The notes under the pieces: model-generated
Told to the model about the DNA's origin: nothing
What the model saw: only the letters and a program-made list of their open reading frames with translations
Databases searched by the model: none
Origin: Prostheceraeus crozeri
Lineage: Eukaryota; Platyhelminthes; Polycladida; Euryleptidae
Direction: 5' to 3'
DNA: 64,000 bases
Assembly: GCA_907163375.1 (NCBI GenBank)
Contig: CAJQUW010007240.1
Location: forward strand, 62,001-126,000
In this document: positions 20,841-33,880 of the stretch, in pieces
Numbering within the stretch: the stretch's first letter is position 1
Layout: the number at the start of each line of letters is the position of its first letter
Made by a program: the position numbers and the translations under genes

Positions 20841-23128
20841 GCTGTCGATTGAAAGTAGCAAAGGTCTGAAAGCTGAAACTCTGTCGCAGCTTATATTTTG
20901 TGTCAAGTTGATAACACTGCTCGCGTCCAAATTTCGCTCGATGCGACTGATGTCATGCAAGCAGTGTCAAAGGCAATTACATTACGACAGCATTTAACAA
21001 AGAATGTCAAGGTTGCTTCTATGAAAACGACGCTTCTCACAGAACCTATTACACTGATGCAAGTTCTTCCGTGCAACATCTGTCGCATAGCGCAGTGATT
21101 TTTCTCATTTCCTGGATCTTTAAAACATTAGATTGGCTAAATCGCGAACTCGCGACGGTAAAGCTTGCATGTGTAAACGCACCTTTAGGGAAGCTCTCTT
21201 GCCTGCACAGTTAGCCAGTTCATTTGCAAAGCGCAATGCAGTTCAGGCTGCCGACTCGACTGCTGGCTGCGTGACGCGCGCACGCCTGGGGAGCAATAGC
21301 GCCGCAATTGGATTTTTTATTGCGGTTTTTGCAGCGGAAAAGGTGTAAAGCTGGAGAAGGAGGTAGTGAGCTGAGTGAAGAGTGGATGGGAGCGAGTGGG
21401 TTGCGGTCGATTTGGTGGTAGGAGGAGCGGCGCTCGGTGGCGGGCGCCGGACACAGGCGCCGAGAAAAGTTTGTTGTTTAAAATAAAAAAAAAATATTGA
21501 AAATAAAAGAAATAAAAAAATTTCTCGGACGGCATCCCGTTACCCAACTCAAATCCCCAAATTTACCCATAGGTTGGGAACCACTGCCATAAGAGAATCA
21601 AGCAGTTTTTGTGTTTATGTTATCTCTCGTCGGATGTGAGGAGGCGATGCTTTCATAAAGTCGGAAGCTATTCAATTTGAGCTCACCTGATTCCGTTGAT
21701 TATTCTCATAGAGGAGCTCAGCCGTGCGTCAATGTCATTGGAGACGGCAGATTTTCTCCACACGGGTGTGCAATACTAAGTAAGCCACAGAATAACAGAG
21801 CTAATCCTAAAATTCGTAGGGTACCAATGGAGTGTATTTTTCTTAGCTGTGCATATTTTCACACCTGCATATTATAATTTCGCATTGTTCATTCAACGTA
21901 GAGCATGCAGCAACTCGTGTGCAGGTGAGACTTGTCGAACTGAGCGTTCTCGTTAGTTAGTATCTTTCATGATTCCTCGCATGTGTAATTTCACACAGGG
22001 ACAATCAAAAATCAATTGTATTTCAATTAATTGATGTAAATAAATCGATTGCTCAGTAATTCTAATTTCAATCCATTGATTGCTCACAAATACCCATTTC
22101 AATAAAAGCGATTGACATTATCAATCAATTGCAAACGACTTTTGATAATCCTGGATGTAATATAAACATTGTGGTGCAGAAAACAATTTCAGACATCTTA
22201 AGGCAGTTAGGGAAAATTAGTTCAATGAGGAATTTATTAAAAAGCACAGACCGAATGCGCAATCATGCAATGTGTGAGCAGCAACATTTAGATATGAATC
22301 AATTGTAGGTCACAAGAGCTCAAGTTTGGAAGCAAGTGAAGTTCCGGAATAGAGGTTCCGCATCTGCATAAATTTTGGATTTAGAAATGAATCATCCGCT
22401 GATTAAGGAAATGTCAAACTGCCAAATGACTATATAAAAATTGCAAATACAAATTCGAATTGGTGATAATGATGTGCTAAATTCAAGTGCTCGGAAGTAA
22501 ACGACACACTTATTTAACTCCATAAAACGTCCGCATGCATTTAGGTTGAGACATTCGAAACATTCCAGACACATTCGACATGTTGCTTCTTTTCATCATT
22601 GCGGTAAGTCCTATGTAAATAAGACTTATGCGGTAAGTCTTATGCGGAACGGTGGATATTTTCATAAATAAATATCTATAAGTTCATATTACACACTATA
22701 TTCATTTATCAGCATAAGATAAGATAAACTTCAAGTAAGATAAACGTGTTCATATTTATTTCAGTGAAACTGCTGATTTTGCGGAATGGAAAATAAAAGT
22801 CCTCAGAATCTTATTCAACCAAATTATAGGCCCAATAATGCATGTACAAAATATTTGTTTTGCAGCTAAACAAGCTGACATAGAAATAAAATCAGTTCGA
22901 TAGAATTTTCATTTTGCGCCACGAATAGTGATCATTTAACAATCGTGAAAAGGTAGCTTTCATATGAAGCAATCACAGATTGTATAATTATTTACTTTGT
23001 TACGTGGACAGAGAAAAATATGAGTCGGTTGAATTTTAGTCTATGAACAGAGATTTGTTCAACTTTGTATCAACTATATAAAAGAATTTGTTAATATGCT
23101 CTTTTACATAGCTGACATGTTGCTTGCA

Positions 23129-23602
23129 TGCATGCCAAGTCTCCCGCATTTTTAGTCAATCTCCCGCTCACCCGCATAATTGCTTAAATCTCCCGCATCG
23201 TCATTTATTTACGCCGTATTTTAAAGTAGGCCAACAGTTTTTATCCTTCTAGTGTGCTCTTTCCATCATTCAAATGTAACAGCAAGCGTTCGGACTGATT
23301 AGCCACTCACCGCTAGCCTGTTCTTCGATTAGCCCTCCTCCATTCCCTCACAACCAATGAGAAGCATGCAATCATACGTTTATTGAAAAGATAGATCTTC
23401 TTTTGATTCACGAATTCTATCTTTTTTATTGGAAATGTGACAAATCAATTGTTTTCAAAAATAAATATTCTCCATTTATTGAAGGAAATATAGGAAGTTG
23501 ATAGGGCTTTTAAATATGATTTAATCTAATTTTACTATTTTTGTTGTTGGATCATTTGATGTTGGGTCTCCCGCATTTTTTTTTGAAACCTTGGCATCTC
23601 TG
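23129..23602. mobile_element. Possible small hAT-like element
   Basis: Left end TGCATGCCAAGTCTCCCGC and right end complement CAGAGATGCCAAGG share ATGCCAAG. Both subterminal regions carry CTCCCGCATTTTT in the same orientation. Flanks TGCTTGCA (23121-23128) and TGCTTGTA (23603-23610) match at 7 of 8 bases, as expected for a degraded hAT target duplication. No coding content. Confidence 0.4.
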
Positions 23603-25300
23603 TGCTTGTACAATGGTAGATCAATAGAAACTGCCTTTCATACAAAGATATCAGGTCACGCTACACGCCATTTCGTGTTGATGTTTCGAAGCAAGATTTA
23701 TATTGCATGTTGGAAAGACTGAAGATAGGAAGCATTGCAAAATAACTGAAAAGTAATAGTCAATATGTCAAGACTGAAATGACGTCAGAACAAATGCTAT
23801 TTGCAACCATAAAAGGTAACGGCTTGCGAACCCGACCCATCCCGACCTGAATTCGGGTTCGGGTCAAGTTTACGAATTTATTTCAGGTTTTGGTTAGGTT
23901 GATTGCAAAATATTCGGGTGTTTTGGTTCGGGCTATGATTTCATGATGTCTAAAAATTTATATGTATATGCTTTGTAGACATGCATGTATATATTTCATA
24001 ATATGGATGGATACAAATTTTGCACATGTATATCCTTTACATGCGTTGCACTTATTACAGAATGTTGAATAAATTTCCTCAATCCTACATCCATCATCAG
24101 GTGAATATATTTCTTGTTTCATCAAACTGCACCCTAGGTTTTAAAGTGTATGTAGGCCTTACGTCTGAAAAAATAAAATTTGATTAAGCTTGACTCCTTA
24201 CATAGCGAGCGTGGAGTGAAGTTTCGGTTTCAATCAATATTCAATCAATCTAAAACGCCGTTTTAATTAATCAATGCATCCTAGTAATGTCTGATGTTCG
24301 CACTTCACAGATTCAAGGGTACAATCAAGCAGCATAATTATACAAATGGAAATAATGGATATATGTTTCATTAAGGAAAAGAACAATTTCCTTTTCATTT
24401 AACTCCCTTCAAAAAGGCTGAAGCCCAAATATTGGGAAATGCATTCTCCACAGTCGCAGCAATTTTGATTTTTCTATGAAACTTTTTGGGTTGTGCTCGG
24501 GTTTTTAGAATCGGTGAAATTTTCAGAGAGTTCAAATTGTGGTGCGGGTTCGGGTGGAAGGTGGAAGGTGGCCTCAATGTCCTACATTGTTGACCTCAAA
24601 AATCCATGTTAATGTTATATTGTGCGTAATTGAAATGGAGTCGGCACCAATGTTGGAAAAACGCGAGCAGCAATGCTATGAATACAACAATCATGCCTAG
24701 ATTTTGAGAGCATCAATGAATCGTACAGCCGAGGCCGCATAGCGCCTGAGCCCATGGCAGGGACATCTATGATATAAGATATCTAATATATATGATATTG
24801 TACCATGGTTATGAGTTATTCTTTCGCAGGGGATGAAACATGGACTGCAAGCTTTTCAAATTTTTTACGGAAAGTGTACAATTGGCGTATAACTGTCAAT
24901 TTTGGTAATCACGTTTCCAATCTTTCCATCAATTTTCCTGCTCAAACTAGACGATGCCTAATATTTGTTCAGCACTTGATTACAAAAGTATAATGGCAAT
25001 AATGAGGAAGGTCGCAGCATAATACTTCATCGTTTTCCCCGCAATAACAATGAAGTGTAGAGGAAATGGAACATTAATCCATTGAAGGATTTTGTCCTGA
25101 ACAGAGAGCTCCAGAATGTGCTCTCTACACTTTATGGTATCCCAAGAAGCTGTCATAAAGAGCCATAATGCTATTCTCTGTATTTTTCCGGAAGCTCCAT
25201 CTTATTTACGTAGTTGACCAAGCGGCGAGAGAGGTTAGCCATTTTCCAAAGAGTTCAAGACAGAGCAAAAGTATCAGGACTCTCTCGGTAAAACTTTTAT

Positions 25301-25395
25301 TGGTCAATCACTTTGAGTTAAGATCAAAAGAAAGACAGGCCCTGGACGCCGAAGGCCATGTCTTTCTTTTAATCTTAACTCAAAGTGATCGACCA
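25301..25395. repeat. Long near-perfect hairpin, miRNA-precursor-sized
   Basis: The arms start TGGTCAATCACTTTGAGTTA and end with its near complement TAACTCAAAGTGATCGACCA. About 39 of 41 positions pair, with two mismatches, one bulged base and a loop of about 12 nt. There is no tandem neighbour and no transposon end. It could be a young MITE core, an inverted-duplication microRNA precursor, or another small-RNA source. Confidence 0.55.
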
Positions 25396-26515
25396 TCTTA
25401 TTTATCCTTCGCCAATTTTCATCCATGATCGACGTCAACAACTGCAACTGAGCTTCGTGAGCGTTCTGTCAATGAAATAAAAGCCAAATGAGAACATTCC
25501 TAGAAATGAAGAATGTAGGATCTTTACAATACATGACTATGAAATCGAAAGTGACCAACATGCGCATACCATCCGAATTCACGAAATTTTACAATGAATC
25601 AACTGTTCTGAGAGTATGCCTTAGCTGTGCATTATAAATTTCAAAAAAGTGCTGTAAAGGTCAAGTTAATTATATTCATGAAAATACCATAAAAATTTTT
25701 ACAAAATCATCTCGATATATTTCGGGTATCAAAACTATAGTCATTCTCATCGTCTCTCATAACCCCTTGAGAATGAGATTTTGATAGTCAAAATATATTG
25801 AGAAGATTTTGCAAATATTTTTATGAATATAATTGCAACTTGCCTTTTCCATCAATCTTTTGAAGTGAATCAACTGTTCAGCAGCTGTAGGCTACTAAAA
25901 TGTTCACTCCATGAATTGGCGGCTGCATAATTATCAAGAACGATAAGATAGTTGTTGATCTGCAATTATGAATCTATTACTGTGTGACTATGTACATTAC
26001 TGTGAGTTACTACGTCTTCTTCACAAGTATTTATCCTCATGGCAAGAGTGGAACATTATGAATGCGACTAAAATTATGAGAGTCGGAATGATGTGTACAT
26101 GGATAACACCATTGATTCATTCACGAAATTTTGTGAGTTTGAAGAACGGGAGGAGATACGGATGTCGTTGAAGTTAGCACCAACTTCAACACCAACTTTT
26201 TGAATAGAGTTTGTACAGAATAGGAAACCACATGTTTAGGTACTACTGATGATGCAGAGTTTGTACAGCCAAAAAGTTTTCCAAAATTCGAACTCTTTCA
26301 CCTTCAAAATTCAAATTTAAATTCGAAAAATTGGTGCAAGTATTGGTGCTACCTGGTTAGCGAGTTTGTACAGCATTCCGATGGAAAAATTTAGATACAA
26401 GAGCAAAAACCTGAGTTTGTACAGCAACTTGCAGCACTTTCCTTACACGAACAACCGGAAAAAACCGCCAAAAACCGATTTTTTCAAAAAATGATAAGAT
26501 TTTCCAGAAAAGTTC

Positions 26516-27886
26516 TTGGTGCTACATGGAAAATGAGTTTGTACAGTGCTCTAACCGGTGGAAGAGTGTTCTACTAATCCAGTCTGAGTTTGAACACACA
26601 CTTCTCCGACACTCCAACACTCCTACGACCGGTAAATACCGGTTATTGTACAGTAACTACAAGAATACTGCCCATTTATGAACAAATCAATTGGTGCTAC
26701 ATGGAAAATGAGTTTGTACAGTGCTCTAACCGGTGGAAGAGTGTTCTAATAATCCAGTCTGAGTTTGAACACACACTTCTCCGACACTCCAGCACTCCTA
26801 CGACCGGTAAATACCGGTTATTGTACAGTAACTACAAGAATACTGCCCATTTATGAACAAATCAATTGGTGCTACATGGAAAATGAGTTTGTACAGTGCT
26901 CTAACCGGTGGAAGAGTGTTCTACTAATCCAGTCTGAGTTTGAACACACACTTCTCCGACACTACAGCACTCCTACGACCGGTGAATACCGGTTATTGTA
27001 CAGTAACTACAAGAATACTGCCCATTTATGAACAAATCAATTGGTGCTACATGGAAAATGAGTTTGTACAGTGCTCTAACCGATGGAAGAGTGTTCTACT
27101 AATCCAGTCTGAGTTTGAACACACACTTCTCCGACACTCCAGCACTCCTACGACCGGTAAATACCGGTTATTGTACAGTAACTACAAGAATACTGCCCAT
27201 TTATGAACAAATCAATTGGTGCTACATGGAAAATGAGTTTGTACAGTGCTCTAACCGGTGGAAGAGTGTTCTACTAATCCAGTCTGAGTTTGAACACACA
27301 CTTCTCCGACACTCCAGCACTCCTACGACCGGTAAATACCGGTTATTGTACAGTAACTACAAGAATACTGCCCATTTATGAACAAATCAATTGGTGGTAC
27401 ATGGAAAATGAGTTTGTACAGTGCTCTAACCGGTGGAAGAGTGTTCTACTAATCCAGTCTGAGTTTGAACACACACTTCTCCGACACTCCAGCACTCCTA
27501 CGACCGGTAAATACCGATTATTGTACAGTAACTACAAGAATACTGCCCATTTATGAACAAATCAATTGGTGCTACATGGAAAATGAGTTTGTACAGTGCT
27601 CTAACCGGTGGAAGAGTGTTCTACTAATCCAGTCTGAGTTTGAACACACACTTCTCCGACACTCCAGCACTCCTACGACCGGTAAATACCGGTTATTGTA
27701 CAGTAACTACAAGAATACTGCCCATTTATGAACAAATCAATTGGTGCTACATGGAAAATGAGTTTGTACAGTGCTCTAACCGGTGGAAGAGTGTTCTACT
27801 AATCTAGTCTGAGTTTGAACACACACTTCTCCGACACTCCAGCACTCCTACGACCGGTAAATACCGGTTATTGTACAGTAACTACA
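26516..27886. repeat. 175-bp tandem repeats, left arm (about 8 copies)
   Basis: Units begin TTGGTGCTACATGGAAAATG at 26516 and recur every 175 bp (26691, 26866, 27041, 27216, 27391, 27566, 27741); the last is incomplete. Units differ by only a few bases. Each holds GAGTTTGTACAG boxes and a palindromic ACCGGTAAATACCGGT. The 88-codon open frames in every unit result from the repeat length and are not genes. Confidence 0.9.
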
Positions 27887-30800
27887 TCATCGATGCGATG
27901 GTTTTGTTTCAAAATTCAATTGTCGGTTGAATCGCTATCTTCCACCAGTGAAACGAGTTGAAACAATATTCTGTTTCAAGAAATGTTATTGTCCATCAAA
28001 ATATGAACTCTGCTGAGAATGGTGCACAAAACTCTGGAAAAAGCCCGAGTACTTCATAAAGGTCACGGGTGAAAAGCTTGATGTAGGCGGTACTCCAAAA
28101 ATCAATAGCTGCACCAAATTCAAATGCTGACAAGGGAGAAGGACGACAGATGAATATCGAGTTCTCAATTTTTACATACTCTATTACAGTAGGAAGCACA
28201 GCATAGAAAGGTCAGATAGGATAAAAATGACTTGCAACATTTGTGCAATGAAGACCGAATATCTTAGATGCGATGATGATCGGACAGTCCGAGGCGCATA
28301 TAGAAAAACAACTACAAGGTATAGAAAAGAGGAACATCTCTGAAAATGCCTGTACTAAGTTGTGTCAACCAATTGTAGTCAAAACAATTACAAATGCACT
28401 TAAAAATCACCGCAAAAAACAGCAATCTTGATAATTAGTGTTGCTTGTAATTCATCACTAATATCTGGAAAACAATCGAAGGTATAATAAATGTAACAAC
28501 TGGATATACTAGCTGATAGGACGAAACAATGGAAACCGTAGAATACAAAGGGAAAAGGTTTGTCTGCATATGTGAATTTAAGGTACTGCGGTTATGTATA
28601 AGTAAAATCCGGAAAACAATCAAAGGTATTGTTAAGAAGACCGATTGCAGACATAATGTCGTATATTTCATTAACACAGCATTACGTTAAAATCGAGACC
28701 ATCACTCACTACACAAAGGTCTGAACAGCAGTCCACGATCATGTGCATAGCTGAAACACAGTGAATCTCAAGTGTCATGGAAATCTCACGTCACAGGTAT
28801 AAAAGTAAGAATTGTACAGGCTTGCGTATAGCCTATACGATGAACCTTAAATGACCAAAAATGTGACCAAGCGATAAAGTTTTTAAAATACAAAAGGAAA
28901 TGGTCGGGATAAGATTAATTACAACAAATTTCATGAATGCTCATGACAAGCGGAATAAAGTAGTGGTCAAAATATTTCAATTTCGTGTTCACACTCAAAA
29001 AATGTTGAAGACTTATCGCTCAAACATGAGAGCAGGGGAGTCATAATCGTAGTTGTTGAACAGACGCTCTCTGTAATCAGTCACGCATGTTCAGATACAC
29101 TACATGCTCACTAAGTTGATAATTTGAATAATTTCAAATGAAAGAATGTGATCACCAGATGTCTTAACGAGCGGTGTAGAAGGCAACCTACTGATTTTCA
29201 AGTTATGTCGTTATATCGTACAACCCAAAGTATAGCTCCTTCAAATGAAATATGCGTTACATTGCAATAACCGCAATGTAGGTTATAAACCTTGTATGTA
29301 GGTTCAACACAACTGATAGCAATAGGAACTTGATTTTCTGAACCTTAACTGATGATGTTAATCACCGGATGTATCAAAAATTGTATCACAGTCAGGCAGG
29401 CTAGTTAGGCTCTCAGTTCAGTAGCCATAAAATGTTGACATATAAAACTTACGGGATATATTCATTGCTAATCTCATTTTTGTTGATTTGTTCATCGTCA
29501 AATATTTGAACAATTAGATCTTTTCATGTGCTAATACTAATTAAATGATGCTGTATAAATGAGCGTAAACCTAGCAAACTTACATATTACTTCATTTTCC
29601 TATGTGAAAGTTTGTAATTCTATGTGCCATTTAAACATAAACAGCCGCGAATAGATTAAGAAATACAGATACACGCATTTCGCTGCAAAAGATGGAATTT
29701 CGACCTTCAGTCATCCGCCAAATTTTTAAATCAGCATGTGATAGTTAAGTGACCTTGATCGTTGATTGTAGATGAAAATATTGAACATGCAGTGTATAAA
29801 AATATTGCAGGATTATAATTACGATAGGCTGGCTTGGGGAAATGCATCATTAGGTAAATGCGATTAGGTTGTAGCCCAAACCAATAGCTCATAGCCAAGA
29901 AACCGTTAAGTTTGCATCCATATGTGCCTGCATATAGCCAATCTCTTAGATTGGCAGATAGCCAATATCTAAAGCATTTTATTTCGCAAAAGTATTGCAT
30001 GCCACCCTGGCACTTGGTGAAAGATTTGGCAGTTTTTGAAAATTGGGCCTTATTTGCTTTACTCTGCAACAAATTTTGTTTGCTGTCAAGAGAAGCAAGC
30101 TGGAATTAAATATGGGCGACCTTTTATATCACAGTAAGATGTCAAGTTCATCCACACGAAATAGCGGATTCGATCGAATACCTCTTCATTATTCACGTAG
30201 CCCGATCGATTTTGGTAGTGAAAACCAGGTCCGGGGTAAATGCGACAAGGCCCATCGAGATAGGTGCGACAACGTGCAAAATTTTGATTTTTGTCGCTTA
30301 AGTTTTTGATACACTCCTGCATGTGTCAATAAAATCGTCACCAACATATTTTGAAATCATAGATGTCTCAAACGACAATAGGGTGCAATGCTCAAGATCC
30401 AAGCTTGTTTCGAGTTCATGGATTTCGATCGATTAATAACAGCTAGGTGCCATTTCAAGTCAATCAAACGAAAGGATCTACGTCCAGAAAGAACGAGAAA
30501 CCTTTACGATATTTAGGCCTAATTCTGATATTATTTTCTCTAATGCACTCGTATATTTCTAAAATAGGCTAATTCTGTTTTTGAACGTATATCAGTTGTA
30601 GCATTTCATGCATGTATCCTATTTAAAAATAGGCCTATTCAGCTTCAAAATACGCTTACATACTATAAACACTGCCCATTTTTATCTCACATAAACATAA
30701 ATCTACACTAGGTGACATGCCACGCGTTATTCAGGCGCAATTACGGAACACCCCAAACATCCGTGGTTAAGGACATTCTATTCTTCTACCCGCGTATATA

Positions 30801-31481
30801 TGCGCTGCACTAAGAGTCAGAAATCACTTGATCTGATGCTGTTAAAACATGGGAGATGTTTAAGAATACGCGCGGGTGAGCGTTTATAGTTTGCGCGTCG
30901 TCCACGATTGTCTGCGCTGCCACTTGAACCACTAAGCATGTTCTGTCTTCCCTGAACATGAAATTGAGGTCCTATCACATTGTTTAGCCTCTGATACAGG
31001 CAGACACATGAGACGCAAATTCTATATAACAGGACTGCCAACTATACTTACTTATATAACTTATATTGCAGCAATATCCCGCATAGCCACGAATGTTTGG
31101 GGTCATGTGTAATTACGCGTGATTGAGCGTGGCATGTCAACTAGTGTATCGAAATAATGATCTAGATCAATTCTGCAATCACAAATAAACCAAGATCCAC
31201 TTCTATATGTGAAAATGTCTATTCTAGGTAGCGATAAGTTAGCACTTCGGATTTCCTTGTAAAGATCAGTTGCTCTATTACCAAGATAGGAGCGAAACAC
31301 ATCACCGTCATTTCATACAACATTCCCAACACATCATCGGAGTTTAATTCGCAAATCTATATGAAAACGTACTCAGATGCAAAATCACCCAGGCCATGTC
31401 GTATTTGCCCCAATCATGAGGTAAAAGAGACTTTGAAGTCACTTACTTTGACATCAAACTTAGAGAAACTTATCATTCCAT
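27887..31481. other. Unique spacer between the foldback arms
   Basis: No gene recognised in 3.6 kb. A related sequence occurs twice at about 28450-28490 and 28600-28635 (ATCTGGAAAACAATCGAAGG and a variant). A Tc1/mariner-type MITE lies at 30706-31146. The spacer looks like ordinary host DNA, so the two arms may be separate insertions or may have captured it. Confidence 0.5.
30706..31146. mobile_element. Tc1/mariner-type MITE
   Basis: About 65-bp inverted ends, starting CACTAGGTGACATGCCACGC on the left and closing with GCGTGGCATGTCAACTAGTG on the right, flanked by TA on each side. Both inner parts carry CCCCAAACAT or its complement. 441 bp, non-coding. Confidence 0.65.
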
Positions 31482-31821
31482 CATAAATGGGCAGTATTCT
31501 TGTAGTTACTGTACAATAACCGGTATTTACCGGTCGTAGGAGTGCTGGAGTGTCGGAGAAGTGTGTGTTCAAACTCAGACTGGATTAGTAGAACACTCTT
31601 CCACCGGTTAGAGCACTGTACAAACTCATTTTCCATGTAGCACCAATTGATTTGTTCATAAATGGGCAGTATTCTTGTAGTTACTGTACAATAACCGGTA
31701 TTTACCGGTCGTAGGAGTGCTGGAGTGTCGGAGAAGTGTGTGTTCAAACTCAGACTGGATTAGTAGAACACTCTTCCACCGGTTAGAGCACTGTACAAAC
31801 TCATTTTCCATGTAGCACCAA
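31482..31821. repeat. 175-bp tandem repeats, right arm (about 2 copies, inverted)
   Basis: Complement of the left-arm repeat. Unit ends (GTAGCACCAA) fall at 31646 and 31821, again 175 bp apart. The sequence beyond them mirrors 26162-26515 out to 32175. The unequal copy number shows expansion or loss after the arms arose. Confidence 0.85.
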
Positions 31822-32175
31822 GAACTTTTCTGGAAAATCTTATCATTTTTTGAAAAAATCGGTTTTTGGCGGTTTTTTCCGGTTGTTCGTGTAAGGAAAG
31901 TGCTGCAAGTTGCTGTACAAACTCAGGTTTTTGCTCTTGTATCTAAATTTTTCCATCGGAATGCTGTACAAACTCGCTAACCAGGTAGCACCAATACTTG
32001 CACCAATTTTTCGAATTTAAATTTGAATTTTGAAGGTGAAAGAGTTCGAATTTTGGAAAACTTTTTGGCTGTACAAACTCTGCGTCATCAGTAGTACCTA
32101 AACATGTGGTTTCCTATTCTGTACAAACTCTATTCAAAAAGTTGGTGTTGAAGTTGGTGCTAACTTCAACGACAT

Positions 32176-33231
32176 GAGGTACGGTCAAAGTCACATTTCT
32201 TGATTGAACAGATCTAGCTGCTAGATGGGATATACTTGGTCGTCACTATTCTGTGACTATTTTGACATTTACTTATTTGATTTATGCTACTACTTCAACG
32301 GCATAGCCGATATTATAACATCAAGAATTGTGTCTACAACCTGCTGGTACGTTGCAAAAAGTAAACCACAGTCTCCGATAGCCACAAATCTTTCAAGGTG
32401 AACAGAATATTCGCGCCGTTTACTCTGTTTACGTTTTGAAACATTAGCCCTGATGAAATCAATTCAATTACTGATGTTCAGACGTGTAATCCGATGTTGA
32501 GAATGTGGCAGAATGTCTTGCAAATAAAATTGAAATGAAGTGTTTTTCCTCTGAAGGTGATGAAAACATTCTTTCTCTCTGTGCAAAGATGATATGAATT
32601 TCACGTGCGTTGATATCGTAAATCCTGGTGGATTGTTGCGACCAAGTTTGATAACATTTGCATTCAATGTTTTCACATTTTCGAGAAAGCTTTTGCATAT
32701 GAGCAATTTAAATCCTAGCTCTTTCAGTCTTGAAATTCAAACTTCAAAATTGGGAAAACTGTTTTGAGAACCTCTTGGAAGATGATTTTCATTTGAAATA
32801 CAATTTTGACAGAGATCTCTGCACAAGTGGTCACTGCTTGCGCATTATTGCTCTATTTAGTACCCAGATTTTGTAACACTGTGGCTCCAGAAATATTACT
32901 TTTCATCACCAACATTGTAATCTGAAATGAACTTTAGATGCAAATAGCAATATTTCAAGGTGGGAAGTTGAAGTAATGTTGTTGTTTTTTTATACGCCAA
33001 TATATTACAACGACTAAGCGTCGCTATCATCAGGGCACATATTATAAAAAGAAACTAATCAACAACATCAGCTCAAAATTTGAAAATGTGAAGATCCAAA
33101 AATAGATATTTGTAGCACTGGACTGTGTCTTTGGGAAATCATAGTTATGCGATTATATGGCAATAGCACGTGAGTGTTTCTAAAACTAAAAATAAAAAGA
33201 TATAGGATCGGATTTACCACCGATCACGGTC
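32176..33231. other. Non-genic stretch
   Basis: No gene recognised. The segment at about 32980-33060, with GCGTCGCTATCATCAGGG, immediately precedes the Penelope-like relic and may be its upstream part. Confidence 0.45.
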
Positions 33232-33880
33232 ATGAAACAGATAGAATTTCTATGGAAGAACGATTGCAATTCTCTGGTCATAATAAGACATTCCGAGCAG
33301 ATGTTCCGACACATTCTTGAAGATGAAAGGAAGAACGTGCGACCAATGTATCGACCAAAGTCATGGAAATATAGTGAACGGAGAGAAAATAAACAAAAAA
33401 GAAGGAAAACATGGTATCAAAAGGGGAATTGTAGCAGCGTTCTTTTTATAGCAACAACACCGAACTCAGCTATAATAAAAAGAATGTGAGAAACAAGTTA
33501 AGGAATACGGCTTGAGAATATAAGTCATCGAGTAGACTGGAACAGCGTTGAAATCAAAACTACAAAAATCACATCCAATCCGAAAAACAAAATGCCCAAG
33601 AGAATGCTTATTGTGCAAATCAGGAGGAAAAGGAAATTGCGAAACAACAGGAATAACTTGTGAGATAGAGTGTGACAACTGTGAAGAAATATCGACGTCG
33701 AGCAGAAACGCCGAGTAAAGCAGAAGCGTCGAGAAATGCAAGAAAATGAGATAATGAACACATCAAACAATAAAAGGAAAAACAAGAATAATCTGTATTA
33801 TGGAGACACTGCGAAGCCAATATGAAGCAATTGAACAAAACTTCAATATGAACGTTACAGGAGTTCATCATACATAACAA
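33232..33880 (+). pseudogene. Penelope-like element relic with GIY-YIG region
   Basis: The first frame contains KNVRPMYRPKSWKYSERREN and WYQKGNCSSVLFIATTPNSA, blocks that precede the C-terminal nuclease of Penelope-like proteins. After a frameshift come CPRECLLCKSGGKGNC and GITCEIECDNC, the cysteine linker, then a damaged GIY-YIG part (SSRNA...SRSVEKCKKM) and finally NFNMNVTGVH. At least three stops or frameshifts are visible. The reverse transcriptase part upstream is not recognisable. Confidence 0.55.

Larger units (their letters stand above)
19340..21184. mobile_element. PIF/Harbinger element with TTA duplication
   Basis: Inverted ends AGGTGCGTTTACACATGC and GCATGTGTAAACGCACCT are flanked by the 3-bp duplication TTA (19337-19339 and 21185-21187), the hallmark of this superfamily. 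It holds the two expected genes in convergent orientation: a truncated nuclease (plus) and a MADF/Myb-like DNA-binding gene (minus). Length 1845 bp, short for an autonomous member, consistent with deletion of most of the nuclease. It sits in the 5' region of the ZBED hAT element. Confidence 0.85.
16475..21586 (-). mobile_element. ZBED-type hAT transposon, truncated at its 3' end
   Basis: The 5' terminus is clear: 21571-21586 reads, on the minus strand, CAGTGGTTCCCAACCT, a classic hAT end. A transposase gene on the minus strand runs to 16479. No matching inverted end is visible near 16475, so the 3' end seems lost and no 8-bp duplication can be read. Two younger elements lie inside: a hAT derivative (17340-18283) and a PIF/Harbinger element (19340-21184). 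Confidence 0.7.
21587..26161. other. Long non-genic stretch
   Basis: No host gene recognised over 4.6 kb. Notable content: an AT-rich block with repeated ATCAATTG/ATTGATTG words (22010-22140), a probable hAT-like unit (23129-23602), GGTTCGGGT-type words in opposite orientation near 23830-23880 and 24550 that may be degraded transposon ends, and a long hairpin at 25301-25395. Confidence 0.5.
26162..32175. mobile_element. Foldback-type element with tandem-repeat arms
   Basis: The outer ends are inverted repeats (ATGTCGTTGAAGTTAGCACC on the left, its complement on the right). Each arm then holds a unique stretch of about 350 bp followed by 175-bp tandem repeats, about 8 copies left and 2 right. 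The arms enclose about 3.6 kb of unrelated DNA. Long inverted arms made of tandem repeats are characteristic of foldback elements (Drosophila FB, sea-urchin TU). No transposase and no clear target duplication were found. Confidence 0.65.

Noticed and set aside
23830..24570. Element with GGTTCGGGT-type ends
   Set aside because: The end words are short and degenerate, and no target duplication was found.
26590..27731. Repeated 88-codon open frames, one per 175 bp
   Set aside because: They exist because the 175-bp satellite unit happens to stay open; the inverted arm shows the same frame on the other strand, and the peptide has no domain pattern.
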